From NCBI GenBank assembly GCA_026413225.1, contig CM048575.1, positions 1,640,001 to 1,704,000 of the forward strand: a DNA stretch of 64,000 bases. The letters are read 5' to 3'. The notes beneath the pieces were generated by a model. It worked only from the letters and a program-made list of their open reading frames with translations, was not told the DNA's origin and did no database searches. A program made the translations under genes and the position numbers. Shown piece by piece: positions 1 to 11,642 of this stretch (position 1 is the first letter of the stretch; every line of letters begins with the position of its first letter). Source of the DNA: Otis tarda (taxonomy: Eukaryota > Chordata > Aves > Otidiformes > Otididae).

Positions 1-1737
1 TTTCCGCTTAACCGTACGCTGTGATGACGGTATTGCGACAGCTCATTTTCTATAACGAGCTCATCAATGTGAAGTAGCATTAGGGATATGGCAAAACACA
101 CAGAAATTGAGCTGATCTGCAATAATTTCAGTCTTGGTAGCACCACCTCGCACCTGAAACTGGCTCCATGGCCACTACTAGCCCAGCAGAGCTGTTAGTA
201 GGGACAGCACCCAGAGACATGGTACCACGCTTAGTACTGAAAATCATCCCATTAAAAAAACAAAAAAAAAAGGCATAGAAACATCACAGTAAGTGGTTGT
301 GACGAGCAAATCTGTGGAGCCGCATTACTGTCTGAACGATAGGCTCCTGGTGCAGCTGGGTACTTAGGCAGGTGTGAAACCTGGACTAGGCTGTTCATTC
401 CGTCAGGATTGCTCAGGTGCTTGAAGTCAGGGACTGCCTGCATGCTCCTAAATGACATGACAAGCTGGGGGCAGCTTTCTGGCTGTTTTTGAGTAAAAGG
501 CTCCATTAAAGAACTCTTAGCTCTTCAGCTTAGAAGAAAAACCACACTTTTTTCCCCTCAGTGGGCTTCTGATTCAGTTCAAGCGGCTCATGGCAATGAT
601 TAGGGCTTTCCTGGCTACCCACGGTGATGTGGGCAAACCAGCAGCCATCACCTCCGGGGTTCTCCGGGCTGCATCCAGCACCCGTGGTTTCATCTCAGGG
701 CCAGGAGTTCTGGAGGACACTGCTTAGCTGGCTGGGGCAGAAAGCAGCACAATTTGGTTTGTACAAGCTGAGGTTTTGCTAGTTTTGGTGTCATGAGTTC
801 AAGGAATGAACCCAGATGAAGAGATGCAGGAACAAGGACAACCTTGTCTGAAATGGGGTTTTCAGCACTATCGCAGTGCAGGCTGTGAACAGCAACACAC
901 ACCACAGACCTGAAACCAGAGCTCACCATTTGCCAGGGCAAGGAACTAAGAACACTTTTATTTACATTCAGGCCATTTCCACATCACCCTAGCTAACAGG
1001 ATCCCCCAGCTAACACGCAGAGCTCTCACAAACCTGAGCCCTATCTGCACACAGATAACCCACAACTTGGAAGATCCAACTACAGGTAATGGAGGTGAGG
1101 AGGTAATGGAGTTTATTAATATTTATGTTTTCCTACACCTTTCTTTGGCTTCAGACATGTGAGTGAAGAAGCACACTGAGACCTTGCAGAACTGCATGAT
1201 TTGTAAGTTCTTTTTCCCTCCTTCCCCCCTGGGTCTCAGCAGCCATCCCTCAGAGCAGACCCTATCTATGGGCAGCCGACGGCACGCAGAGCACACCCCA
1301 GCTGCGTACAGCACAGCCAGGCCTTCACGGACCACAAGCAGCAACAGGTTTGAGTCATGCAAGTCTGTCACCACCACCTCATTTATATCGGCTGTAGCCA
1401 TGTCTGAACATAGAGAAACCACTGTTGTCATCCCCAGCTCCCTCAGGGTATCTCACAGTGGGAGGAAGGGCTCTCCATCCTCAGGAATCAAACCATTCCA
1501 GGCAGCAGAGTTCAAACACTCGGGTATTTTACTGTGGCTGTATTTTATAGTAGCGCCATAAAGGCAATAAAACAAAAGGTTAATACTAGCAAGTTCATAA
1601 ATTTAATAGTCAAGGATTAGTACATTCTTGTTCATCTTCTCTTTACTGAAATTTTAGATATAAGGGTTTAGATTTGCCCTTGCACAAAGTTCCTGAGGCA
1701 GGATGGCCAGTCTGGGCAGGTAAATAGTTTAAGTCCC
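1..1737. other. Unique sequence, no gene seen
   Basis: No mobile element, RNA gene or recognisable exon is visible. There is an A-rich run near 254-272. A pair of opposed open frames of about 100-130 codons lies at 1123-1561, without a known domain. The stretch just before the CR1 copy is AT-rich and contains an isolated AATAAA near 1566, which I do not read as a functional poly(A) site without other support. Confidence 0.5.
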
Positions 1738-2294
1738 AGCAATAAGTCCCTGTACTCGGCACTGGTGAGGCCGCACCTCGAGTACTGTGTTCAGTTTTGG
1801 GCCCCTCACTGCAAGAAAGACATTGAGGCCCTGGAACGCGTTCAGAGGAGGGCTACAAAGCTGGTGAGGGGTCTGGAGCACAGGCCTTATGAGGAGTGGC
1901 TGGGGGAGCTGGGATTGTTCAGTCTGGAGAGGAGGAGGCTCAGGGGAGACCTTATAGCTCTCTATAACTTCCCGAAGGGAGGTTGTAGTGAGCTAGGGGT
2001 CGGCCTTTTCTCTCGTGTAGACAGTGATAGAACTAGAGGCAATGGTTTCAAGCTGCGCCAGGGGAGACTCAGGCTGGACATTAGGAAATATTACTTCTCG
2101 GAAAGGGTAGTCAGGCGCTGGAATGCACTGCCCAGGGAGGTGGTGGAGTCACCGACCATGGGGGTGTTCAAGAAACGTTTGGATGTTGTGTTGAGGGATA
2201 TGATTTAGCTGAGAAGTATTGGTGATGGTTGGACTGGATGATCTTTTAGGTCTTTTCCAATCTTGATAATTCTGTGATATATATTCTGTGATAT
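1738..2294 (+). mobile_element. CR1 LINE copy 1, 5'-truncated
   Basis: This is a fragment of a CR1 non-LTR retrotransposon covering the last part of ORF2 and the short 3' UTR. It starts abruptly around 1738, as expected for a 5' truncation during target-primed reverse transcription. It ends in the diagnostic CR1 tail, two ATTCTGTGATAT-type repeats at about 2267-2294. The tail reads ATTCTGTGAT rather than the ATTCTATGAT of copies 2, 3 and 5. The coding part also differs clearly from theirs (for example [21 protein letters not shown]). It therefore belongs to another CR1 subfamily, probably an older one. No target-site duplication is obvious, which is normal for CR1. The start is uncertain by about 10 bases. 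Confidence 0.93.
1765..2208 (+). pseudogene. CR1 ORF2 C-terminal fragment
   Basis: An open frame of 147 codons, ending at the natural CR1 stop (TAG at 2206-2208), encodes the C-terminal tail of the CR1 ORF2 protein beyond the reverse transcriptase core. Recognisable stretches are [11 protein letters not shown] near the start, [16 protein letters not shown] in the middle, and RTRGNGFKL followed by [20 protein letters not shown] near the end. The frame is intact but lacks the endonuclease and catalytic reverse transcriptase domains. It also has no ATG at its beginning (the first codon given is GTG). It is a dead relic, not a gene. Confidence 0.85.
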
Positions 2295-5200
2295 AACTGC
2301 AGCTGAGAAAAGATCTAATGCAGGCTGGACTGCCAGGAAGTTTTATAACAATTCCTGATTTCTGTATTACAGACCAGCGTCTGTTTTCAGCAGGCTGTCG
2401 TGAAATGTCCCCTTTAAAACAGTTCGAGCTGTTTGGCAAATTATTTTCTGCAGCTGAGAGACACCAGTCCCAGCTAACAGAACAGATCACCTGCATGATC
2501 CATGACATGCGAAGCGCCGGCTGGCATCCCCTCTGCGCCAGCCCCCGAGGTGTGTGACGCTCAGCAATGCGACGTCACAGTGACACAGAGAAGCAGCAAT
2601 TTGTGCCACTGACTCTTAACAACACAGACAGCTTACCCCAAAGCTTTGATTTCTTCAAAATCCTTACTTGCTGGTCTTCCAAGAGGATGTCCAGACACAG
2701 GTATAGTTTCACACTCAACTCATGCTCTCAGTTTCCGTAGTTATTGATATGTCCAGAAGGACATAACCCACGCTCCTGGGCTGCGGTACTTGGTGGGCAT
2801 TGCTTCCCCACGCACCAGCACACAATGTGCCCAGCAGCAACGTCGTAATGCAACACTGCCCAGGGAGATCCCCATGGCTAGAAACTGCACAACTTGGATA
2901 AATCAAAGTACTGTTCCATCCCAGATCTCCTCCCCTGAATGCCTGGAAAAGCCCAGAACTCTTCACACGCAGGGTTTAGAAACACAAGGCCAGTCTGCCT
3001 GCAACAGGAGCGCTGTCAGCAAGGGTACATCCATGTTCTGCTGCCGAGATGGTGCCATGCCTACGTGAAAAATCCCAGCTGAAGTCTGAAACAGATATTG
3101 CTCACTCACTAAGTGTTTACCACTGCACTAAAGAGGTCACCAGCCTAAGTACCGACACGGAAACATCCAAGAGGGTTAACTGATCCTGAACTCCATGGAG
3201 CGGTCGCAGCCCAAGGCAGCAGCTCACGGCACTTGGGGCGATGCCTGGGCACAGCGGGGGCAGAGCTCTGAGGTCCACATCTAGGGACTGCTCTACCACC
3301 ACAGATTTAAGCCCTGTTTCCCCTCCCACCTGTCAAAGACCCTTAGGAATTATAGCAAATTTCTATTAAACGCAGATGGCTATAAAAAGTTAATAGATTA
3401 TTTGAGGGAAAATAATTTAACCTGGTTCTCAGGAATATTTATGTCCCATTCTCCTTCTCAGCCCATCCCCCCTGTTTTTTCCATAGTCATTGAAAATATT
3501 TTATCTTGAGCAGAGATTAGTTCTGTGCCATTTACTATTCTTATTACAATCTCCAGGAGAATAAGCCCTCTGCATCTTTAATGCCACCTGCAGCCAGTGA
3601 CTTACAGTTATGTTCCTGTGCTGTGCTACTATGATCTCTTCAGTATTTGGTTGGTTTTATGCAGCTGCCCCTTCTGTTTTCTCTCCGTTTACGGCCTTGC
3701 TAATGTGTGCGAAAGGAGCAGAAAAGGCAATCAATCAAATTGCAAAATACCAAACAGGACAAAACAGCGCGGTGCAAAAACTTTACATCCAGCTGAACTG
3801 ACATAATTGGTTTCCAGGGGTATGAAAAGCATTTCCTCTCCCAGGTGATGCGAGCTCCCTTCCAGAAGCCTGGTAATAGACATGTCACAAGATGTCATGC
3901 GACGTTGCTCCCTGGAGTTCGACAGCCTCACCAAGTCCAGATCTCTCCTGACAGGGTTTATGAGGTCAAGGAGAGGCGTAGGAGTAGGAACGTACAACGC
4001 TGCGCAGGGTTAACCAAACCATGTTTTAAACACGTTGTTTTAACAAGTACTGGACCTAACTGCAAGTTTCGTGCCAGAAGTCTCCTGCCTTATTAACATA
4101 ATGACATCGTTATCTCCTGCGTATCATCCCCACATAGGGTCGCCCACAGCAAACAGGCACAATGAAGCGGGTACTCAGGCTGTGCAGAAACCTCCGGTTT
4201 GGTACTAAACAGCAACTATTTTCCTTCCTGAGCGGCTCCTCTTTGTTGGGAGCTCTGAGCTCCCAGATGCCAGTAAGGATGTTTCTCTTCGCAAGCTGAG
4301 GCTGTGCAAACTGCAGCCTGCATGGGAGGGTCTGCGCTTTGGCCATTTCTGTGATTTTGTGGCTGGGCTGAGGCCATTAGTTGCCTGTTTGTGCTTCTTG
4401 TGGGTGACAAAGAGCCTCTAATTACCACCTGATATTGCACTTGTGAAATGACCTCAGCAGGACTGGAAAGATGTAGAACTCCTGTTTGAGGTTTCTTACC
4501 ATCTCTGAGACACACGGGTATAACATACCACAGGCTTGCTTTGTCCATCCGCAGGTCCAGAGCAGGTTTTGTGCCAAGAAGTCACCTGCCTGTCACAAGC
4601 CTTCATCTTACAAAATTCTTCCCCATACTCCAAACAGAAAGCCAAGATGTGAACCTTGATAAAATGACAACTTGGTAAGACACAAAAGAGAATGAGGTTG
4701 TACAGGACATTGTAAGTAGGATGGTCCAAGAATTATGTCCTGAAGTTGCCTTAAATTAGCCCTGAAACACTGTAGCAACAAAGTCTTTGTTAGAAAGTTA
4801 AATATTCCTGGGAACAATTGATTTAAAAGAAGTGAGGTAGCTGGGAAGACTGGTCAGTAATTTTAGAACTAAAATTGTGATTAAAAACACTTCACCACGG
4901 AAAGTTTGGAAGCAGATTGCCTGAGCGTGATTAATACGACACTGCAGGACTTGGCTGCATGGAAGAACGGCAGAGACTAAACTTGAGTTAAATTCTTATC
5001 GGTGAAATGTATCCAGCGTCATCTGATAGGTCTTAAAAGGTTAATATCAGCTAAATCAATGCTGTCTCCATCCAGACAAGGTTTGGGAAATTGTCCTTGA
5101 GTGTAAGTGTTCAAAGTCTGAAGATGAGGATAATAAAGGGCTTTCATCTGCTCATCTTTGCCAAGTCCATTGCAATGCATGAGAAGCTGACGATAAGGAC

Positions 5201-8200
5201 ACTCTGATTTATCAGCCAGCAGATACAACACTGCAGTAGGTGTGGTTTTAAAACATTTCATCTCCTTGGTTTATGTTAGTTACGTTAATAAACATTTTTA
5301 AAATCCAAACACTTTTTAGACAGTCAGAGATGCTGGATGCTGAAGGTTGGTATTGCAGCACCTTGCCTTGCAAAAGTTCCAGCAGCAGAACACCAGGATT
5401 TCCCCAGGGATGAGGGGGAATCTGGAAGCCTGGTTCAACTGGTAAAATGACGTTTAAGAAAATAGTTCTGCTGGGATAAGGAGCTAAATGGAAGCAGAGC
5501 CTCAGCACACACCTGAACTCCAAGCACATGGTTAAATCCCAGGGATCAAGGAGATTTCAAAGCTCTGCTCAAACCCATCAGACCTAAAGGGCTGCTTGAC
5601 TTCCATTCATGACTAAAAATAGCCCTCTAAATTTCTGGCTAAACGTAAAACATATGCTTGAAAGCTCTTCTGGTGAGTGAAGTCAGATACTGAGAACAGG
5701 AAAGAGAAAATCTCTAACTCTGCCATGTGCCCAGAAAGACGTGTCTCCTTTCAGCAGCGCGTGGTTCTGCAGTCTGGTTGTGGTTCTGCTGCTGACATCA
5801 CCTGGTTTGGACCAAGCACACGCACAACCAACTGCCTGCTCTCGATTTGCCTTGGATGTGCACCGACAGACACTTTGTGATACCCGCCTCCTAGAATAAT
5901 ACAGTGCCTTAGGACCAGCATGGAATCACAGGAGATCTCAGGATCAGAAAGGCTGGGTGGGGGAAGGACAGGGGAGAAACAAACCAAAAAACCCAAAAAA
6001 ACCTTTGAGATCTGTCAGCCCTCAGGCAAAGGAGGATTTCCCCTGTACTGCATTTTCTAACTTTGCCCAGCCTAGGTTTAACGGCTAAAGCTCACAGCAG
6101 ACACCAGTTCCAGCAGTTCCGCGGAGCCCGTGAATCCCTGACGATCCAATGAGTGTACATACAAAACGTGCAGATCTGAGTTGATTTGTAGTCAGCTCTG
6201 ACCATCGCTAAGCTCAGGCTCCTGCAGTGCTTTCTGCTGAGCAGCACTTGCCAGCGCTCAGCCAGGGCTTCGCTCCATGCAAGCAGATGGTGCTGAGATG
6301 CACCCAGCACTCAGAGCGCGGTTGTTACTGTTGATTAATACCTGAACACTCTGGAAGGACATAAATTCTGATTATGCGTACAAACAAGCCGTTTATACAC
6401 ACAAAACTTACAGGGGAAGTATTTTCCCAGAAGGAGCTATCAAATTACCAAGTATTTATACATTGTGTTTACACAAGCTTTTATAACCATGCTCACACCA
6501 CTTTTAAGTATTAATTGCTTAAAACTATTGATTTGGTTAATTCAGCCATCTTCATAAAACCACTCTGTTCTATTTTTCTTGGGTTGCAGAGCGGACGCGG
6601 GGCCCTTCCCGCCCATCTGCTGTGGCCCCGATCCTCCTGTCTGAGCACCCGTCCAGGACTCCCAGGCATCTCCGAGAAGCAGGGTTCACCTCCGAGCTGC
6701 CCACGGGAGCAAGGCCCTTGGAACCAGAAACAGCACGCGTGCCTCACAGCTCCCCCCGCCCCAGGCTGTGCCGACTCCAGCAGGTTTCCGCACACGAGAC
6801 GGGCGTTACATTAAATCCATGAGGTTCCCTGCTGCGGCACTAGTCTCTCTGAAGCCAACGGGACCCTCAGTGCCAAAAGCTGACCTGAAGCCACCCTCAC
6901 GTATTGAACTGATGCACAGCTGAAATAATCTGCTGCTTCATCTCTAAGATGTCTTGTGGGGCAGAGAGCAACCCTGGGCTGTACCAGAAGCACTGCTAGT
7001 TGGTGCCTCTGGCTCTCACCCACGGCTCAGAAGCTGTGGGCCTTGCAGGCTCTGTGACCTCCTTGAGTGCAAGCACGTACAAATGAGCTCATTTATCTGT
7101 CATCTCATTATAAGGCCAGCTCTTTAGAAACTGCAGCATCTCCGCATCCGATTCGTACAGCGCATAGTGCAGCAGACCCCAGGAGCTCAGCCTCACTAAC
7201 AGAGCACCCAGATTCTCATCATCAATCTCCTTATTGCAGCTATAGCTGCCTCTCCCTTCTTTAAATCAAGTTTGAGGTACTATTGTTTCCTCTCACCTGC
7301 GCTCTTCCCATCAAATCACCATTTTATAGCCTAAGTTGGAGTTTGGCTTAGGAGACGAGGCAGAAGCAGCATCCCAGCTGCTCAGAGTGAGAGCTAGAAG
7401 GCTAAGCAGTGGTGAGAAGGGCATCCAAACCCCAGAACATTATTTAGGAGAGAGCAATAAATACCAAAGCCAATGTTCACACAGGCTTTAATGGGCTTTT
7501 ATCACCAGGGAGTATGCATCTTACAGAACGAGGGGCAGGGGGAGCCAGGTAACAAGTTCCAAATCCAGAAGCTTGTGGCACCCACTGTCTTCTGACAAAC
7601 AGGGCAGGGGAGCACCAAAAGCAGCCTTAAGGAGAGACGGACGATACAGACGGTTCTTTACTGCCCCAAACCCTTGAACAGTAATAATAAAACCTGGGCT
7701 CCAGCGCACACAGTTATGAACTTGGAGCACGTGAGACTGCACAGCCCCAGGCCCTCACCTGGCACCCAGGTCTGGCACTGGTGCCTCTGGTCCCAGACAC
7801 TGGTATTTCACCTGTATCTCAGGAGCTTCTGCAGCACCCCTGGCACAGGGAGTTTCAAACGTTCGGTGGGCTCTTCCCAGACCCTCAGGTGATGGTTCCC
7901 ACCAGTGCAACAACCTCCATTGGGAGGGAATCCTACTTCCCTCACATCTCCTAACTCTGTAATTTCAGCTCTCTCCTCCTTGCAGAAAGGCCAGGTTGGG
8001 TGTTGAAGATGCAGGCAGCGCTGTCTGGTAGCCCAAGCGCTGTTCAGCATTTGACAGAACCCTGGCAGGGGTAATCATCACCTCGCAAGTAAACAAAAGC
8101 ATTTGCAAGCGCAGCCAGCTTCAATTTGAAAGTGCAAACGCTACCCAACAGGGCAAGCGCTATGCAGATCATTTGAAGAAATTGTTTACGAGAAGGGATT

Positions 8201-10560
8201 TTAAACTCTTCATTTGGTGCCATTGGCTAACGAACCCCATTGGCAATTCTCTGCACTCAATAACATTTGTTCTGCAGCTTTCCCACGCAGTGTAACTCTG
8301 CGTTTGAGCCAGTGGTGGAAAGCAAACAGGATCAGGATGTTTGACAGAGCTCCCAAAGCTCCACTCTCCTTTCCACAGTTCAACCAGGAGCGACAAAACA
8401 AACTACGCACGCATGCTTCCTTGCCTCATACAGCTCAAGCTCCAGCACCAGTAAGATCCCATACACAGGAACAGCCCTGCACAACGACTATCCCAGCCAG
8501 GCAGCTCACTGCCTTCCAGAGTTTAAAGTGTTTATCAGAAAGTTTATCAGAAAGTTTTTTTTTTTTAAAAAAAGTGCTCTTTAGTGCCCATATCAAAAAA
8601 GTACAGAGAAATCAAGTCTCTAGCCACATGCATTACCAAGCCCCATGAAACAAGTTTATGAAAAAGCAGCTGAAGAAACAGAGCGTGCTAAGGAAGCACC
8701 TACCCCAGCAGGTAAAGCCTCATGCATCCAAGCAGGGGCAGCGGGAGAGAACCAGGGAGGCTCCCAACCCTTCAAACCCCTGGCTAGGAAAGTCCCCTGC
8801 TGCTCTACACCTGCTTTCAGGAGGCAGATCACCGAGATCACAGAGGCTGTAAGCAGGTGGGTCCTCTCACAGGTAAATGAGAGGTTTCAGCTGGCAGGCT
8901 GCATTCTGTGCGAGGTTAGGAAGGATTTTCATTGCTGACTGGTTTTTGCTGTTGCATGAAGATGTTTTACCTGTGGACTCGGAAGAAAAGGCTGCTGAGA
9001 CGCAGCTGAAAGCCCACCAAATCCCGGGGACTCCAAAAGCACTGTCTGGAAAATCCAAGCTTAAACTGAGCCAAAAGCTTTTCCTAGGAAATCATGGTAC
9101 CAGCTAAGCTACAGCTTTGTGTGGGTTTCTCATCTCCCACACCAGCTGCCAGGAAAATATTGCAGTAAAAAGGAAAAGAAGGAAGGCTTTCCAGGGAACA
9201 CATACACACCCTGGTCAGCAAAACGTGGGACAGATATACTCACATGTACCTCTAGCCGTGTAATAAAGAAACACTAATAACTTTTTTTGCCGTATCAATG
9301 GGAAAAGTGAGGTGCAGGGCTTAGGAAGCTGCCTTCAGAGGCACAGCAACCCAGAGCGGGTGAGACCCCAAACTGGGATCTGCTGGAACAAACTGCCTCT
9401 TCCCAAAGCAGCATGTAAGGACTTTGCAGAGCACAGCTTCAGAGCTCTTAAAATTGCCAAAATACATGAATAATAATAGCTTACCATTAAAAAAGAGGTC
9501 TGTATTATTCTTTTGATAGTGTTGCGGTGTTCTTGAAAAATGGGTGTTATTTATTTGATCGTCCCCTGAAGATTCTTTTGTCACCAGCTACTGTGTAAAT
9601 TTGTGTTCAGACAATTTTTAAAATGTTGAATTATTCACTTGATTGTCCTTAATGTGTTCTCCCAAAAAACCTCAATACGGTGTGATTATTATCAATATAT
9701 GGAGGGCTAATAAAAATGTGGAAAAAATAACTGCAGCTGGATTTTCAAAAGGGAAAGGATAATTTTCTAGCTACTGAAACATTAGTAGTTAGGAAAGTTA
9801 AGATAAGGGTAATAAAACCTTGTGCTTCAGGCTTTGCATAAGGGGTTAGGAAGTAATTATTTTAAATTCTTTCTTCAGTGTTATGTAATTTAACTCTCTT
9901 TAATAAAGGACCCAATTTTCAAAGGCAATGAAAGATGCAGCTAGGAACAAGACAAGATTTTTAAAAAGAGAAGTTAGCCCTCAACTTGCTTCAGGGCTTT
10001 CCAAAAAAAACCCCCAGACACTTATTTGCATCTTCCAACTCCTGTGATAAAATACATTTTTTTTCTAAAATGTCAATTTGTTGAAATTGAAGCATTCCAC
10101 AGTAATGTAGGAGCATTCACTCACATCTCTGAGGTCCCTTAGCTTGAGGTGCTGAGTTGGATTCATCTCTAACTATGAATGATGGATTAGAGTGATTCCA
10201 GGTGCTCGCTCCCTTTACAGACACGGCTCAGGAGCACAGGGAAGGATGTCTGGGCTGTGGGAAAGCGACATTACCACGCTGCCACCAAGCTCCTGCTCTG
10301 TAGATTGTGCTGAACACAGCGTTTAGGGGGCATGCACACAGCCTCGGTGGGAATCGTCCCTTCCCAGATCCCACTGCTAATCCCACTGTTCTAGTTTCTG
10401 CATGTGGCCCAGGAAACCGCCAGGGAACAACCGGCTCTATGAATCCTGGTACTGCTTTTCAGAGATATTTTCTTCCAGTCTCACCAGGCTCCAGTAAAGG
10501 TGCAAAGGACCATGATTTTGGTGTATCCGGCATTTTTTTTTCCTCTCACTTCTGTGTCCT
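2295..10560. other. 8.3 kb unique sequence, no gene seen
   Basis: I see no repeat family or exon here. Composition varies. A GC-richer patch lies at about 6590-7060. A poly-T run followed by A's lies at about 8549-8573, after a short tandem duplication of TTATCAGAAAGT. An AT-rich block with many TAAT/ATTA cores spans about 9590-10100 and could be a conserved non-coding element, but that cannot be told from one sequence. Open frames of up to 144 codons (8214-8648) show no domain, and several of their starts are not ATG. Confidence 0.45.
10556..10560. repeat. Target-site duplication of LTR A (GTCCT)
   Basis: GTCCT at 10556-10560 is repeated exactly at 12311-12315, immediately outside the TG...CA ends of LTR A. 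A perfect 5-bp duplication fixes both borders of the element and indicates integrase-mediated insertion. It also shows that no internal retroviral sequence remains. Confidence 0.85.
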
Positions 10561-10742
10561 TGTCATAGTTCAGCCCCGATCGGGACCAGAGTACGCAGTC
10601 TCTCTCTCACTCCCCTCACCCTCCGAGAGAACAGGGAGAGATAATATAAGAAAAACGGCTCGAGGTTTCAGATAAGGACAGGGAGAAGTCCTTAAAGTTA
10701 CCGTTACGGGCAAAACAGACTCAACCTGGGGAAAACTATTCA

Positions 10743-10748
10743 TTTATT
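10743..10748 (-). promoter_or_regulatory. AATAAA poly(A) signal of LTR A
   Basis: AATAAA on the minus strand sits about 180 bases before the 3' end of LTR A. The same signal is at the matching place in LTR B (29110-29115) and LTR C (57046-57051). Its conservation in all three copies supports its being the LTR polyadenylation signal. Confidence 0.65.
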
Positions 10749-11130
10749 ACTACAAACAGCAGGATAATGAGACAGAGAACAAGATAACTTCCCCCCACCC
10801 CTCCCTCTTCCCAAGCTTAACATTATCTCTACCACCTTCCCCCCCGAGCGGCACAGGGGGGAAGAGGGAAAGGGGGTCGCGGTCAGTTCATCACGCGATG
10901 TTTTACACCACTGCTTCATGGTCGGGGGAAGAACTCCTCACATTCCTCCCCTGCTCTGTTGTGGGGTCCCTCCCACGGGCCACAGTCTTTCGTGGAACTG
11001 CTCCGGCGTGGGTCATCTCTTCCACGGGGTGCAGTCATAGAATCATAGAATCATAGAATGGTTAGAGTTGGAAGGGACCTTCAAAGGTCATCTAGTCCAA
11101 CCCCCCTGCAAGAAGCAGGGACATCCCTGA

Positions 11131-11610
11131 CTAGATCAGGTTGCCCAGAGCCTCATCCAGCCTGGCCTTGAACATTTCCAGGGATGGGGCATCCACCCCC
11201 TCTCTGGGCAACCTGTTCCAGTGCTCTACAACTCTCATTGTAAAAAATTTTTTTCTAATATCTAATCTAAACCTACCTCCTTCTAATTTAAACCCATTAC
11301 CCCTTGTCCTATCACAACAGGCCCTACTGAACAGCTTCTCCCCATCTTTCCTGTAGGCCCCCTTGAGGTATTGGAAGACCGCTATCAGGTCTCCCCGGAG
11401 CCTCCTCTTCTCCAGGCTGAACAGCCCCAACTCTCTCAGCCTGTCCTCATAGGAGAGGTGCTCCAGCCCTCTGATCATCTTTGTGGCCCTCCTCTGGACC
11501 CTTTCCAACTGGTCCATGTCCTTCTTGTGTTGGGGACTCCAGAACTGGACGCAGTACTCCAGGTGGGGTCTCACCAGGGCAGAGTCGAGGGGCAGAATCA
11601 CCTCCCTCGA
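11131..11610 (-). pseudogene. CR1 ORF2 C-terminal fragment, uninterrupted
   Basis: The frame reads without a stop through the whole surviving CR1 coding part to the natural stop at 11131. It gives the ORF2 tail with [53 protein letters not shown] and [20 protein letters not shown]. Copies 3 and 4 carry frameshifts in the same part, so copy 2 is closest to a functional source. The open frame continues artificially into the inverted segment and the LTR up to 11709; that extension is not CR1 protein. No catalytic domain is present. Confidence 0.82.
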
Positions 11611-11642
11611 CTCTGCCCTGGTGAGACCCCACCTGGAGTACT
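11553..11642. repeat. Perfect 39-bp inverted repeat at the CR1 5' end
   Basis: Bases 11553-11591 and 11604-11642 are exact reverse complements, separated by a 12-base loop (11592-11603). The left arm is ordinary CR1 sequence. The right arm starts inside ordinary CR1 (CCTCGA) and then turns into an inverted copy, CTCTGCCCTGGTGAG and onward. CCCTCGA at 11604-11610 can pair with TCGAGGG at 11585-11591. This fits a first-strand cDNA end that folded back, primed on itself, and copied about 32 bases. Confidence 0.9.

Noticed and set aside
1123..1561. Opposed frames of 102 and 132 codons, one with a hydrophobic stretch (LLLLVVREGLAVLYAAG)
   Set aside because: No known family and no supporting exon signals. 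A hydrophobic run alone is not enough.
2836..2960. Short resemblance to the CR1 ORF2 end (AATGCAACACTGCCCAGGGAG, then a later TGGAAAAG)
   Set aside because: The match is only about 20 bases, without a CR1 tail or continuing homology.
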